Shown: positions 24,601 through 38,469 of the stretch, one piece after another
How the letters are laid out: each line of letters begins with the position of its first letter
Position numbering within the stretch: the first letter of the stretch is position 1
Position numbers and translations under genes: made by a program
The notes under the pieces: model-generated
Seen by the model: the letters and a program-made list of their open reading frames with translations, nothing else
What the model was told of the DNA's origin: nothing
The model's database searches: none
NCBI RefSeq assembly: GCF_901933205.1
Contig: NC_044577.1
Span: 1,798,001-1,862,000, forward strand
Direction: 5' to 3'
Length of the DNA stretch: 64,000 nt
Source of the DNA: Camarhynchus parvulus
Lineage: Eukaryota > Chordata > Aves > Passeriformes > Thraupidae

Positions 24601-27225
24601 AGCAAGCAGGTTGAGGAGAGCCTGGTCTGTAGAAGAACTGTGCTTGTTGTGGCTTTGCTGATGGGAGGCTGTTGAGATCTGAATGAGCTTTTCGTGTTGC
24701 TTCTGCATAAATTTGTGTGCAAGTGTGGCAAGAGGTGTGCAGTGCAAACCCTGCCTGATGGAGAGCTGGGTATCAGCTCACAAATGCTGGAAGTTCTGAG
24801 CATTCCTGCAAAAGGTGCTGAGGGAAAACCCCATCACAGGCAGAAAGCCCGAAGTGCCACGGCACTGAAATGTGTTTTTCCCTGGTTTTGCATTGGTGAA
24901 CTGCTTGGAGAACAAGACTGTGATTCTGCCTGGCTGAAGCAGCCTCGAAAAAGGCTCAAAAGCAACAATGTCTTATTCTCTGAATCCCTGTGGAAGTCAA
25001 TGGGAGTCTGCTTAGAATGAGGACGATTAAATAACATCAGGACCTGACCCTCTTCCCAGTGAATGCAAAACCTCTCAGGGAAAGGAGAGATCAGTCAGGG
25101 AAGATCCCTAAGGGCTTTGTGATCTCAGATAGCTGAGTGTCTATCTGGAAAGGAATCACAGTGTTTGGAAAGCTGGTGAAGATGTGCTTATGTGCAGCAT
25201 TGGTGCACTTGGTGATTAAATAAGAGTTCAGGAGCACGACTTGTTATGTTGAAAGCCCCTTGGGGAGCTCAATTTGCACCTGTGCTGCTTTAAGAATCTT
25301 CTTTTCATTCCTCAGAAATTCGGATAGTTGAATGAGCAAAATCCAGGGTTGCAAAGAGCCCTTTGCATGTGTTTTCAATCCCTGCACAGAGGTGGCAATC
25401 ATAAATCCAGGCGTCAAACTGGAAATAAAACGTTATCTTGGAGTTTGTGGTGATTTAGAAAGCAGAATTGGTGATCTTATCAATGCCTCTCTGGAGATGT
25501 GACACCAGGGTTCAAGTGGCCCTGCTGTTTCAGATACCTTGCAGCCAAGATTTATCTGTGTGTGGGAAATAGATGGATCCAGGGGCTTCCTGCTGGTGCC
25601 CCCCAAAGCCATGGAGCTGCCTCCATTAATGTCAGCACACTCGTAAATTCTGAGCTTGCACTGAAGGAGGCAACTTCTGCCACTGCACAGAAGCTTCCAG
25701 AGGTGTCCCCTGCCTCCTGTAAATCCATGGACACCCAGTAAAGTAGATTAACTGCAGGTGGACTTCATAACAGCTGTCCCTCCTTTGGAATTAGAGGGGC
25801 TCACACTTCTAAAAAGATGATCCCATAAGCAAGAAAGGCCTGAAGGGGTTTTTTTGTTGTTGTTTTGTTTCAAATGGCTTTCAGGTTAGGTAGTTGATTC
25901 CAATCTCTGGGAAAACAGGTTGCAGAGCTGTTGGCTCCACTCTCCCCTGCCATAAACAAACAATTCTCTTGTTTCTGATAACTTATTTCCCCTCTATTAA
26001 AGGAACCCAGTGGGTTATTTGCTTTGGTTCACTCCTCCCGTGAGCCAGTGGTGCATTTGCATTCCATTCCCCTGCTCCCTCCAGCCCTAAAGATGCCTGC
26101 CAAAATTAGTCAACAGATAACTACACAGTGGAAGCTTTTAAGAACGTGTTAGGAAAGGCTTGAACATTACCCATTAATGTTTACAGCTCCTAATTATGTT
26201 AATTAATCAGTCTTGGAGGCTGGCTGAGCCGGGAGCCCAGGGGCAGGATTTCAGTTCCCACAGATGTTCTTTAAGTCACTGCCATGGCTGCTTGCAGCGA
26301 GGAGCTCAGCAGGATGTGTGTGCTGGGTCCTGGACAGCCTTTCCTGGGTGCTTCCTGCTGGATTTTGAAACTCCCAGCACCTGGGAGCAGGCTGAGCTGT
26401 GTTCAGGGAGAGGGATGCTGAGTGGAAGCTGTCCCTGCAGAAATGCCTCCTGGCAGGGGAGAGAGGCACTCAGAGAGCACCAGCACTAATTGTTGAGATA
26501 CAGGGATTGCTGCTTTGGCAAAACCTGGGATTGCTGGCTCTGTAATACAACAGGTGAAACTAGTGATAGAAACCCTCCCCTCCAGACACTGCCTCTTCTA
26601 ATAATGTTTCTTTACTTCTGCAGGAAGACCAAGTGTTTGGGCAGAGGACACCCCAGGCTGTGCCATCCTCTTTCAGAGGTTCATTTCCATAATTCAGACC
26701 TTGTCTTCACTCTCCTGAGGAAAACCAGAAGATTTGGATAAGAGACACAACCCTGCAGTGGAAATCAGAAGGAGAATCTCCTTGTTTTTTGCTGTTCTCC
26801 AGAAGAATTTGGTTTGTATAAACTGCATGAAGTACAAGAGGGCAAGTGAAGATGTATTTAACTCCAGGTGAGGACAGGAGAAAATATGGTAGAGGTACAG
26901 ATCTCTTTCTAATTTAGTTCAGCTCATCCTCATCTGGTGGAATTAGCAGTCAACCACTTATTTATCCCCATATGCTGATTTTTACCATGACCTCACAGTT
27001 GCTCCTGGCTGGTAACTTCTGCTCCTGGGTGGAATGTCACGTGCAAGTGGTTTGTGAGCATGTGAGAATTCTTTAATGATGACAGGGAAAGCAAGGAATG
27101 AGAATTTTCATTAGGTGAAAAGAGAATGGTTCTTCAGCCATCTACAAACAGCTTCTTGTGGCAGCAACTCCTCTCTGTGCTGAGTATCAAATGCCAAATA
27201 CCAAAGAGGCATTTTTTGGGTAGGC

Positions 27226-27377
27226 TCCTACAGCAGGAATGCCCCTGCAGTGTGGGAAACAGATTTGTAGGGAATTTTTAAGTCTGACAGAAGGTTTACA
27301 TAGTATATATTTGTATGTAAATACAAATTACAGCAGGAATTCCTGCAGGACTTCCTACAGCAGGAATGCCCCTGCAG
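27226..27377. repeat. triplicated near-palindromic motif
   Basis: TCCTACAGCAGGAATGCCCC plus TGCAG occurs identically at 27226-27250 and 27353-27377 (127-bp period). A third form, ACAGCAGGAATTCCTGCAGG, lies at about 27330-27349 and contains the perfect palindrome GCAGGAATTCCTGC. Confidence 0.8.
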
Positions 27378-27874
27378 GAGTGGCAGAGAAAAAGAGAATG
27401 GTTTTTCCAGACTCACAGGGTATTGCATGGAAAGAGGCCTGTGATCAAGGGGTTGGATGTCTCTGGTTGTGTTGCGAAGATCTTCAGCCTGGCGCTTGCT
27501 CTTGGACAACTGTCTGCTGGAGTGCCTCGTGCCACCAAACCTGGTTTTTAAGCAATTTTCCCATCAGCTGTTCCAGGAGTGGCTTCCATGCTGTGTGGAG
27601 GCTGCAGCCCATGTTTCTGGGCTGCTGGAAAGCAGTGCTGGCAGGTTGAGGTGAGGCAGATGGGACTGGAAAGCGCCGCGAGCCCGGATGGTTCGGAGCC
27701 GTGATTCCTCAGAAGCAGAACAAGGGATGCTGCTGTTGGCACTGCTGGGGTGCCATCCCTCTCTGCCCTGTTGGCCAGGCTTCCCTGCTGAGGAATGGCC
27801 TGGCAGCTTCACCACTGACTCCAAAAAAGCAGAGTGCATGGAGTGGGAAATGCCATATGGGCAGCGCCTGACAC

Positions 27875-28332
27875 TGATGCCTCAGGTTTAGTTTTTATAT
27901 TTTTCACATTCTGTACTGCTTTAGTGTGTACTTCTGAGCTTCATATTAGGGGACAGCAAGCTCTCCTCACAGAGCAGGGAGACAAAACAATTCCTTCTCT
28001 AGCTGGGGACCAAGGACAAATGATCCAAATTTCAGGCCCAAGAGCACAAACAATGTGGACTGAAGAGAGGAAAAATAAGAAGGATGGGACTTCATAACCT
28101 AAAGCTTTAAGTGGACAATTAACTCCAATATGCAAATATAGCAGAACTTACAAAATTTAGAGACCTCATGACCAGTCATGCATTTTGTGACCATTTTGGT
28201 TCATCTGGAGTGTAGCCCTGGCTGGGCTCTTGTGCTGCCCAGGGTGGATCCATTGAGGCCTCCTAATAAATCCCTGCTTTATTCTTTAGATCTGTCTGGT
28301 CTCTGTTCTAGGTCAGCCTTGACAAGGCATCA
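27875..28332 (+). mobile_element. solo LTR, family B copy 1
   Basis: 458 bp from TGATGCCTCAGG to AAGGCATCA, closely matching 47809-48269 throughout (for example TAGTGTGTACTTCTGAGCTT, GGACCAAGGACAAATGATCC). It is flanked by ACAC (27871-27874) and AAAC (28333-28336), a 4-bp target duplication with one difference, which suggests it is older than copy 2. The polyadenylation signal is in TAATAAATCCCTGCTTTATT near 28265. It is antisense to IQCA1; no internal region. Confidence 0.88.
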
Positions 28333-30707
28333 AAACAAATGTACACTTTCCCTATTCTGTGGGGTTTCAGTGCAAAAACCTCTCTCTCCATTCAGCTCCC
28401 TTCTGCCTCCCCCTTCCCCACCCCCTGCTGCCCAGGGAGCCCCAGGAACAGGAGTATTGGCAGTAAACTCAGCTCCACAAAACAGGCTGGGGAAAAAAGG
28501 GAAACAAAACACCATCACTTCCTATTTCTTTCTCTTCCCTCTGCATCAAAGCCTGGGCTGGCTGTCAGGAATGTTCAAAATGAATAAATAAAGCACAGGA
28601 ACCCCCCCTGCTTCAGGAGGAGTCTCATTCACTCACCATGAAGCTTGGCCAATTCCTTTTCTGACAGTACTCGAGTCAGCAGGCAGAGCAAGAAGATCAT
28701 TCAAAGCTAATCAGTAAAGTGTAAACCTATTATGAAAGCACATTTACCCCTCACTGCCTCCTCCCTCCCGAAAACCAATCCCCAAATCTGTGGGAATAAC
28801 ACACAGCCTCCATAAAAGTTGCTATTACTTAGATCCCCTGTTATTAGGTCAGTGATGGCACTGATGAAATGCTCCCCAGAGCTCTGAGCAGTGGTGGATA
28901 AATCCTGCCAGAAATTCATGGAGTAATTTGTTACAGCTCGAGGGCATGAGGCACAGCACAGCAGAGCCCGTGCATGAGGCTCTCCCCTGTGATTCTGGAG
29001 GCCATCTCTGGTAATAAAAACCTCATCTTGATTTCTCATCCTTTGTATTGATTTCTGTCAGAAAAGACTTGTCTTAGACAAAGATACTGCTGTATTTCTC
29101 TGGATAATAAAGGGATCTCTCTCTCCTTTTCTGCCCATCCCTTTTTGAAATTCATTTTAGGGATGACTTTAACAAGACTTGTTATTTGAGAACTGGTTTA
29201 TTCACTGGGTAAAGAGTTGAGAAGATGACTGGCTCTGCATATTCAGCACAAAACCCTAAATGTGAAATTACAGAAAAATGGGTTTGGTGTGGAACAGGAA
29301 AGGAAATGGAAGCTAAAACCCCAGCTCTGCTGTATCTTAATATGAAACTCTGTTATTAATTGCATGGATGGAATGTGTGGGACTCAAGTGAATACCATCC
29401 AGACTCAGATCTATAGAATCATAGCAACTGCTAATTTTGCATCATTTGTACTCCTGCTCTTGGAAAAAAAATAAAAGAAGGGCAGGTCTGTAGGTAAACT
29501 GCATGATGCCTTCTTCACAAAGCTTTCATAAACAATTATCTTTCTTTTCTAGAGTGGCTGGACACTCAGGTTTCCACATGGAAATCTGGAAGGCTTTATG
29601 TGAATAATTTGCAAACCAAAAAAGAGCAGCTCCACAGAAGTCAACCCAGGTAAATTGAAGGACAAATGGTAAGGCTGAAAAACGCAATGTTATATCAAAA
29701 TTATTTTATCTTCTCTGCAGTAGGATTGATATAAGCAACCAGAACAATTTCATTTAGTCTATTCCTTTGGGTTTTGCTTTCCTTGGCTTTTTTATAACCT
29801 GTCTTCCTAAGAAGCTGCTTTGGGACTTGAAATGACTGAAGCTGTTCCCTTGTGCAATGAAAGCGATAAATATTTACAGCAGCTCTTAAAAGTTGAGAAA
29901 TTTAATATGTGCTCATTCCTTTTGTAATCTAAGAGTAACCGTGCTGAAAGACAATACCTGCTAATTGTATTTTCTATCACAGTCCTTTCAGAGTCAAAGA
30001 TAAAATGTGGAAGTTTGGCTTTATTTTCTACTCCACACAGCAACATTTATTCAAAAGAATCTTTGTTCCCCTTTATCTATTTATTTAATAGACTATAAAA
30101 ATGGTAAACTCTGTCAAAAAGCCTAGTTGAAGAATAATTTATAAGCTACAATTAGCTGTTGATCTGTCAGACTGGCTTTGGGGAGAGCCAAAATATATCC
30201 TGGCAGGTAATAATTAATGCAAACCTTGACACTTCAGGCCTGGCCCTCTGCTGAGCAGGACACAGCTCCCAGTTCTCTGGCAGGAAAGCCTGGCTCTGCA
30301 GGATACACACACTCCCCTTGTGGAGAGATATGCTGATTTTTTTTGTTGTTTTTAACCCCCTTTGGATGCCAGCAAATGTGTTTGAGGGGAAAGTGATTGT
30401 GGTCACTTAGACAGAGGCCTGCTGTGAAGAGCAGGGCTCAGGCAGCTCGCTCTGGTTCCTCTCAGCTCTGTAAATCACTGCCTCACTCAGCCAGAGTCAA
30501 ATGAGCTCCAGCACTGGGCCATGGCCAGCCTGTGCTGCAGCTGATGGCAGCTCTCCCACTGCCTTCACCAGGGGCAGAATTTCATCTGCTAAATCACCAG
30601 AAGGGCTTTTATCAATGAGAGCTGTCTGGTCTTGGCTGAACTGTACACTAATGATTTTTAGGGGTCATGACAGAGAGTTCATTTGAGAGGAGAGAATAAC
30701 AGGGAGT

Positions 30708-30815
30708 GTGATGGAGCTTGGAGCAGCCTGGCCTAGTGGAAACTGTCCCTGCCCATGGCAGGGGGGGGAATGAGATGAGCTTTAAGGTCTCTTCCAGCCC
30801 AAACCACTCTGGGCT
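30708..30815 (+). mobile_element. CR1 LINE fragment (3' end)
   Basis: GGAGCTTGGAGCAGCCTGGC, GGAAACTGTCCCTGCCCATG and tail CTCTTCCAGCCCAAACCACT. Confidence 0.9.
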
Positions 30816-33151
30816 TCTCTGATCAAACACTGACTGCAACAAGTGTGACACTGTCCCTCTGCCACCAGCAATGACCCTGCTCTCAGGCAGGCCACAGAAC
30901 TGCTCATCTTGAGCCAAAAAGCAGTTTTAAGCCTAATCAGACAATTTTGATAGGAAACTGTTAATTGTTAAAATATGATATTGTTTCAGATGGGTGGGTT
31001 ATTGTACAAGGTTGGAAGGGAGCTGTTTTCTCACCCTGTATCAAATGCAGCAGAGCAAGCCTGACTGGAGGCTTATCTCTAAGCACCCTGTGGGTGTATC
31101 TTAGTCTCATCTAATATAATCCCCTGCTCAGGGGATTATCCATAAAACCATCCAAGAACAGTTAATGTGGTGCTTAAATTCCAACATCTGCTTTAATCTT
31201 TGTTAATTTTCAAATCTAGATGAGATTCAGAAAGACTACTGAACCTGACTAGGCAGACCAGAAAAAAGGAATCCTTGGAGCTTGTTTAATCAGGTATGTT
31301 CATATGCTGTGCTGCTGCTGTGCCTCTAGCCTTGAGTCTCACCTGAAGCTGAGATATAAATGGAGCAAGCAAGTCCCATCCTGCTTGTAAGGGCTGCAAA
31401 AAGAAAGCTCAGCACTTTACGTGCCACCTTAGACATGAGGCTGAGGGCTCCCCTGAATTAGGCAGCAGGAGTTTTGATGAAGTGCCCTCTCAGCCACCCC
31501 TCTGCACCTCCCTCCACTGAACCATGGCTTCAGCTCCCTCAAATGATCCTTTGGATGGCTTAGGCTGCTGGTTGGCTCTGCTGTTAAGGGTCTCTGTGGA
31601 CCAGATTTAACTTTTAATAGTGTCTCATAATGTCTTTAAAGAGGTTTATGGCTCAGGCTGGTTCTCTGGGAGATTGCCTGTTCCCTGCTAATCTGCTACA
31701 GAAACATTGCCATTGGTTCCTGCAGTATTTCAGGGAGTTCTCCCCCAGCTCCACAGCCAAGTTAATTGGACACAATTGACCTATGGTAGAGAATGACTAT
31801 TAGGTGAGGAATATTAAGCAAAGGGAATAAGATCTTCCTGTAGCTCAGAACATGCTGGGAGCTGTGGGGAATGGCAGGAAATGGCAGCTCAAGGAGTGTG
31901 CAGAGCAGGCCCTGGGAGAGGGCTGATTTAAGGAATGGGAAAGTGCTTTGCAATAACTGAGGTTTGTAAAACCAGCAGCTCTTTCCAAAGGAGAGTAAAA
32001 ATACACCGCTGTCTTGAGAGTCTGTAAGAGGCAAAAGTGCAAGAAAGAAGAGAAACAGGTTGTGGCAGACCTGTGAGAGTGCTGGTTTTGATCATTCTTT
32101 CTTTTTTAACAAACACTTCACCGGAGCACAGCTGCCCAAACCTGACTGAAGGAGTCAAGGAACAAACAGGGCAGGATTTTGTCAGAATGCATTTGTGTTT
32201 CCAACTGGAAACTGCATGCTGAAGGCAAGTCCAGTACCCCGAGCAAACACTCAGTGATTAATGGGCACGACACTGGTCCACAAGACAAATATGAGCCCTG
32301 TAACATCCCTGAGCAGCTCAAGACACAAAAACAGTTTGCAGAGCAGCTTTATGCAGAGCAAATGAAGCCTTGCTGCCAAATCCTGGAAGTTTTGGTTGCT
32401 GCTTCCCAATTTACTTTCACACACTGATCCTCTGGATGGGGTAAATCCCATAAAATTATAAAACCAGCCCATATTCCCTAGGACAAGAGTTTCCAGTGTC
32501 AGAATTGCCAGTCTCAAAAGTTCTTTGGCTGAAGTAAACTTCCTGAGAGAAGCAGAGGTGTCAGCAGAGGGTTTAAAACAGTGTAAGTATGTGCTTAACT
32601 CTACTGAGACGTGAAGATTCCCTGAGATCAGCAGAGTAAAGTTCCATTTGGGGGAGTGGCTCCAAGGTCAGGCCTCAAGAGCAAAAGTGCTTCAGATTCA
32701 TGGCTAATACCAGCAGCAGGATGGCAGTGCCAGTGACGTGATGTGATTTGCTATGGCAAATAATGGTCCTTCCATCTCATGGAAGAGTGAGTTCTCTCTT
32801 TTAAACCTCAGGGAGAAAAGTCACTGCTCCTCAAGTTTAGAGTGTGCTGCTTGTAATTCCAAAGACTGGGCCCAAGGTAATGTGCAAGGTGAAGCTGTCC
32901 CACATGAATATTTGTGGACCTGATCCACAGCCAGTGACTGAATGAGCACCTCTGACCCCTGCCAGGAGCTCTGGTCTCCCCAGCCAGGAACCCTCCAGCT
33001 CAGCATTTGGGCTTTGCAGCTGGGCGCAGAGCTAACTCCTCACCTGGGACTGGCACCACTGCCTTAAAGATGGGTTTTGCAGTTTGCAGGAACTCAAAAT
33101 CAGGCTCTTTGGGGCAAGTGGGCTGGTTCAGGGGTCAGTGTTTCTGCTCAC

Positions 33152-33324
33152 CTGCACTCGAGGAAGCACTGGGTGATCTCGTCCTGGAAGGTTTCTTTGA
33201 TGTGGGGCCCCTCTGCTGCCCTCAGCTCATGCCTGAAGGAGAAGTTTGCTCTTTCCTGGACTTCACCTTCCAGGACATTTGTTTTCTGCAAACTGATCAT
33301 TACCTCCAACTCAGGAGGCAGGCT
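33152..33324 (-). CDS. IQCA1: IQCA1 exon 6 (residues 237-293 plus two bases)
   Basis: The acceptor TTTTCCTCTCATTTCCAG ends at 33325 and the donor is GTGAGC at 33151. The 173-nt exon enters in phase 0 and leaves with two bases (AG) that are completed to arginine in exon 7. It starts SLPPELEVMISLQK and ends EGPHIKETFQDEITQCFLEC-R. The second half aligns with the family's EGP-I-E--QD-I-Q-F-ECR block; the first half is divergent. Cryptic splice sites lie inside (GTAATG at 33303, CCTTCAG ending at 33233), but using them would break the frame, so the whole stretch is taken as exon. Confidence 0.82.
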
Positions 33325-36072
33325 CTGGAAATGAGAGGAAAAAATAAAAGGAATGAATGAAAAGAAACTTAATATTTACTGGAATGCCAGGTTGACAGTG
33401 AATCTGAGCTTAAGCCTTAATTTACTTGCAGGAAGCCAGGAAAAAAAACCAACCCTGTGCTCATAAAAAGTGCCTGGATGCACACAATGGGCTATTGTTG
33501 GTATTTCAGCATTAATTAACAACATTGCAATGTACAAAAACAACCTTTGCAGCGTGGGATCCTGGATCTCAATGAGACAGGTGAGAAAGCTGCTGTTCTG
33601 CAAATGCCAGCTTTATCCATGTCAGAAGGGTGCCAGGGAATTTTTTAATTGAATTTTCAAATGTCTGGACTTCCCATTGGTGCTTTTTAATTAGCCAGTA
33701 TTGTTTTTCATTTGTGCACTGAAATTTTTATATGCACACTGCTTGGTCAGTGGTTTCCTGGTATTTTGTTGCAGCTGGTCAGACTCCTTTAGGAAATGAA
33801 CTTCCCTTGAGGAACAACAACAACAACAAAAAAGGAATAAACACCCCCCAAACACTATAACAAAAATCACAGCTCCCCAAGTTTCCCATGATTTGATAAC
33901 CTTGGAAAGAAGGGCTTCTCAGCCAGTTTCAAGTCTTACAATAATTTCTGCTCTGTGATTGATTTTACACATGTAGTGTGAGGGAGAAAAATGAAAGTCT
34001 TTCTGGTATTCAAATACAGAAGCATGAAAAAACCCATCTGTGTGGGTGGGCTGAAACTTTGCATTTTTCAGCTTGCAATCTTTGATAAAATTAAGATGTT
34101 CCCAGTGTTTTATAAGCTACTGCTACCTTGTAAGTGTAGACAAAAATCTATTTTAAAAATTAACTTGTGAACTGGCTTTGTGGTTTTAGGTTTTCTTAAT
34201 TCTGGAACAAATTGTTTTTTTCATGTACTTGGGAATTATTAATGATATTGTCTGATGGTATACGGCAAATTTAAGAAGGGAAAAGAGGAGAAAATATGAC
34301 AATCTGGTTTTGTAGTATAATTTTATTTCTTTTCAAAGTCAGTGACTGACATAGGTGGCAGCATATGTGAGCAAAAGCTTGGTTTGCATGAAAAAAACCA
34401 ATATAATTTTGCTCTGCCTTTCAACTTTAGAGCATACAGAAATTGTCCTTAACTGGCACATCTCAGACTGATTCAGTAATGCATTCCTCTTGCTCTGGCG
34501 ATGTATTTTCTGGTGAGCTCCAAGCCCCAGTTCCTGAGGCCTCCCGTGAAGACAAAAAGCTCTGTCAAAGCTTTGGCCAGCTCATATTTAAGATCTGTTA
34601 TTCCCTGGTTTTCTGTGCTTCCACCAGGTTCCAAAAATCACTAATAAGTGCCAAGCAAGTTTGGTTTCTGAGCACCCAGAGGGATCCCCCAGTGTCCAAA
34701 GCAAGCACACAGGCCCCATTCAGGAAAGCAATTTACTGCATCTGGGATGTGTGACTCGCACTGTGCTCCAGGAACGGGTCAAGGCCACCAGGGAGAAAAT
34801 ATTCAGGAGGAAATAAGAACAGCAGTGTGCTTCTGAAAGGTGGCTGCACATGTTCCCTCCCTGAATATGTGACCCCAAGCGCTGCCTCTTACCCTGAGAT
34901 GTTACCTCTGCTCAATTCCCAGTTTTCAGGGAAGTTGAGTGTTTCCAATCTTCCCCCTCACCAGCACCTATTTATGAGTATAACACAGCTACTATTGACA
35001 GTGTTTATTTGTATTTCACCATTGCCTGCCTTGCTGATGTTAAACAAAGCCCAGGACAGCCAGATGTGATGCTGCTCTCTCAGGAGCTCCTTTGGAAACC
35101 AGAGGAGCCCTCACAATGCCTGTTTTCCAGACTGAGATCCAAAACCAACTCCTCTGTTTGTGTCCCTACAGCAATCCTCAGGGGATTCCTGAGAAATTCT
35201 CAGCAGATGGGCATGAGGATGCCTGCAGCTTTAGGGAGGCTGATGGAGAGACACAGGCTCCTCTCCAGCACAGCCTGCACAGTGAAAGGTGAAAATGTCA
35301 CCAGGTGAGCAGGGAAGGGAGGAATCCTGCACCACCTAACTGCTGGGTGCATGATCCCTCCCTTCTGCTCAGGCTCTGGCACTCACCTGAGCCTGCAGTG
35401 AACCAGTTCAGCTCCCTAAAAGGTGGAAAATAATCCCCTTTGTCTTTTCCTCTCCTCCCACCTCCTCAAGTTACTCGTCTCCCACCATAACAAGGTGGAT
35501 CAGCCAGCCAAGGAGCAGCTGAGGGCCAGTGCCACAGCAAGGGCAGTGGGACCAGAGCAAGGTGGGGAGCAGCAGCACAGGCAGCAGAGCTCCTCCCTGC
35601 CATCCCAGAAGCTTTGCAGCTCCTCTGAGCTGCTCTCCACTGCATCTTGAGGGAGCCTTGGGTGACCAGCTCGCCCCACTGTGAATTTATTCAGCCTCCC
35701 TTTCAGCAGCCCCAAAGCCAGACGGGGTAAGGGCTGTTTGAAGTGGCAAACACGGAGGTGCCAATGTGAGATCAGCACTAGGAAATTCTTCTCTCAAAAA
35801 GAGAATTGCTACAGCCCATATCTGATGTCAAGAAGCTGCTGTGGACACAGCCCAGGTAGCTCTGAACCAGCTGCCTCAGATGCTGATAACAACAAGGCCA
35901 TGGGAAATGTTCTGGTTGGCAAAACCCAGCTCAGTCCTGGGTAAATATTTGTCCAGTTCCCTGTCTGAGCACCATTCAGTTATCAATACATCTGCTAACA
36001 GGAGTTTATCAGCTGTGCTCAGCACCAAGGCTGGAGTACAGACACAAACCTGCAGAACAGCTTATAAGAAAT

Positions 36073-36158
36073 TATTTTATTTTATTTTATTTTATTTTAT
36101 TTTATTTTATTTTATTTTATTTTATTTTATTTTATTTTATTATTTTATTTTATTTTAC
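36073..36158. repeat. (TTTTA)n microsatellite
   Basis: About 17 units of the pentanucleotide with one TTA interruption near 36140. It is the other large pentanucleotide tract of the window besides the one at 6716. Confidence 0.97.
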
Positions 36159-37184
36159 TACAAGAAAACAGAAGAAATGAGAATTACTTCTAGAACAAGA
36201 CCCCAGCCATTCCCCTTCAATGTTTCCTTAAAGAAAAAGCATGAAAGAGAACAGAAGTTGATAAGGCTGTATTCTCCTCTTTCCCCCAGTCCTCTTGATT
36301 TCTTGTTTGGCAGTAACACACTCCAGCTGTGATGGGAACAGGACATGAGGAGCACAGCTGGCTGTGAGAAATGAGGCCTGAAGGACTCAGGGCTGACTGA
36401 TGTGGCACTTACACAGAGTGCCCCATCCATGAGGGAAGAGCAGGAGGGGTCAGGAACCCAAGGCTGGCTCCTGTTCTGGCAGAGGAGAACCAGGAGGAAA
36501 GCACTGGCTGGCAGTGAGGACATCATGCCATGGGCACTTGGCTTTTAAATAAAACAGCACAGGTGAACAGACAGCTGGCTTGGCTCTCTGTTCTGTCACT
36601 TTGAAATCAATGCAGTCATGTCAACAAAAAATGAATGGACTTGAGGAAAACAAGGATGAGGAGACATCAAAAGAATTTATGTGTACGTGGGCTAAGTGAA
36701 ATGGGGACTGTGTTAAAAACATAAGAACTGACTCAAGAGTGTGGATGCTAAAGGAGGTGAATTAATTGATAAAGTTGGGAGGGAATAAGAAGAGGAACTA
36801 GACAAAATTAAGTGTGGAAGGGAATTTAGCAATATAATCTAAATATAGACACTGGGGCAGTGGGAGCTGCTGAAGAGATGTAACAAGATGTCCAGAGGAT
36901 GGAACTGTCAGTTCTCTACCATTTGTCAGGAATTTTCACAGAAAATGCTTTTCTTTTGTCGAGTAAATGATGATATAAAATGTTTTAGACTATTAAAACA
37001 CTTAAAAAAAAGGAAAATAAACTATGAACAGCATAGGTGACACCTTCCAGCTTTGCAGCTGAAGAAATCTGCTCTGTTAAACTTGCTTTATTTTGTCCAC
37101 AGTGTTCTTGACCTAATCACAGAAGCATGTGTCACCCTAAACCTCACCACCTTCAGAATTCTGTTTACCATGGAACCTCTGTTA

Positions 37185-37265
37185 ACAGTTTTCATTTGGG
37201 GGTTTGGAACTGGATGGGCTTTCAGGTGCTTCCAAGCCAAACCATTCCATGATTTTATGGTTTCA
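37185..37265 (+). mobile_element. CR1 LINE tail fragment
   Basis: GGATGGGCTTTCAGGTGCTT then CCAAGCCAAACCATTCCATG and ATTTTATGG; only the 3' tail is left. Confidence 0.7.
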
Positions 37266-38469
37266 GCATCAAACACATTCCTGACCCTGTTTCATGAATG
37301 AGGAGCCAACTGCACAACCTGTGTGCCTTGTGTTCATCTCCAGGTGCTCTTGGGCCTTGAAAAGGAGACAGAATTTCTCCAACAGCCCTGCTGGAGGTTC
37401 TGTTCTCTTGCCAACCAGCAGAACTCAGAATAAAACAGGTCTGAAAAAGCTTTGGCCATCTGAAGAGGGAATGCAGGAGGGAATAGGAAGTGAAATGGCT
37501 GGAGAGTGCCAAGACAGAGGATGAATTCCAACAGCTCCAGCAGGAATGCTGGAATCCCTGCTGGCCAACCTGTGACCTGTGCCTTGCAGCATCATGGAAG
37601 AGCTCTCCACGTCTCCACATGGCTCTTGTGGAGCTCTGAAGTTATCCTGAGTGTGCTTCCACAGCCCTCTAATGTGCATGGAAGGAAGACAAAAGCCAAT
37701 TTATTTCTAACATCCCTTCTCTCAGCGCCTCTAATGTTCCTGCTTCTGAATCAAAGGGAGGCATTCTCCAGGAAGATGCTAATAAATAGCTTTTCCTTGG
37801 GGGAAGAAGCATTTTCCCATCTTTAAGAAATTTCTCTGGCCATGTGAAATTCAAATTTGTTAACTTGCCCTACAAACAGCAACTCATTTAGAAACAAATT
37901 ACAAATATTAGATGGAGACAGTGAACTTGATAATGCAATGCTGCCACATCAGTTGTAGAATAATGCATCTTAATGAAGGCTTCCCATGTGAATAAACCAT
38001 TATATTTACAAGCTTTTCACAGTTAATGACCCAGAACTGGATAACGAAACTCACATTTTTAGTGTGGTCCTCTGTCAGCAAAAGTATACATATTAATAAT
38101 TGATGTTGCTGTAAAAATAGGACATATTAGGAAGATTCCTGAGTTTGTGGGAAAATAGGACTACATGGTCCATTAACTTAAAAGGCTTATCTAATGTTTG
38201 ATGGGCTTTGTCTTTAAAATCCTTGTTTAAATTAATAAGGCAAAATGGACATTTGTCTAAAAGAGAATTTTATTCCAACTCATCAGCCACGAGTGTGCTG
38301 CTAAGATTCTTCTGTTCTGTTCTTTACTCATTCCCCAAAACAATTTAGGTTTTAGGGAAGGGGATGATGCACCAACAGAAGGGAGCAGACATTTCCTACA
38401 GCTCCCAGGTGAGTCAGTGGGATGAAGGACTCTGTGGGTGATAATGGGACTGGAGAACCTCCAATCTGG

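Larger units (their letters stand above)
11043..33151 (-). other. IQCA1 intron 6
   Basis: The longest intron (22.1 kb). It contains the family B solo LTR at 27875-28332, CR1 copies (30708-30815, 21455-21600, 19100-19735, 13530-13662, 11283-11412), the second copy of the 332-bp duplicated segment (12631-12962), a degenerate minisatellite at 17636-17755 and a motif triplet at 27226-27377. Phase shows exon 6 joins exon 7 directly. I see nothing recognisable in 13.7-17.6, 21.7-27.2 and 28.4-30.7 kb. Confidence 0.7.

Noticed and set aside
30490..30655. Minus-strand open stretch QFSQDQTALIDKSPSGDLAD as a possible exon
   Set aside because: Exons 6 and 7 join directly in phase without it, and nothing similar is known to me in the family.
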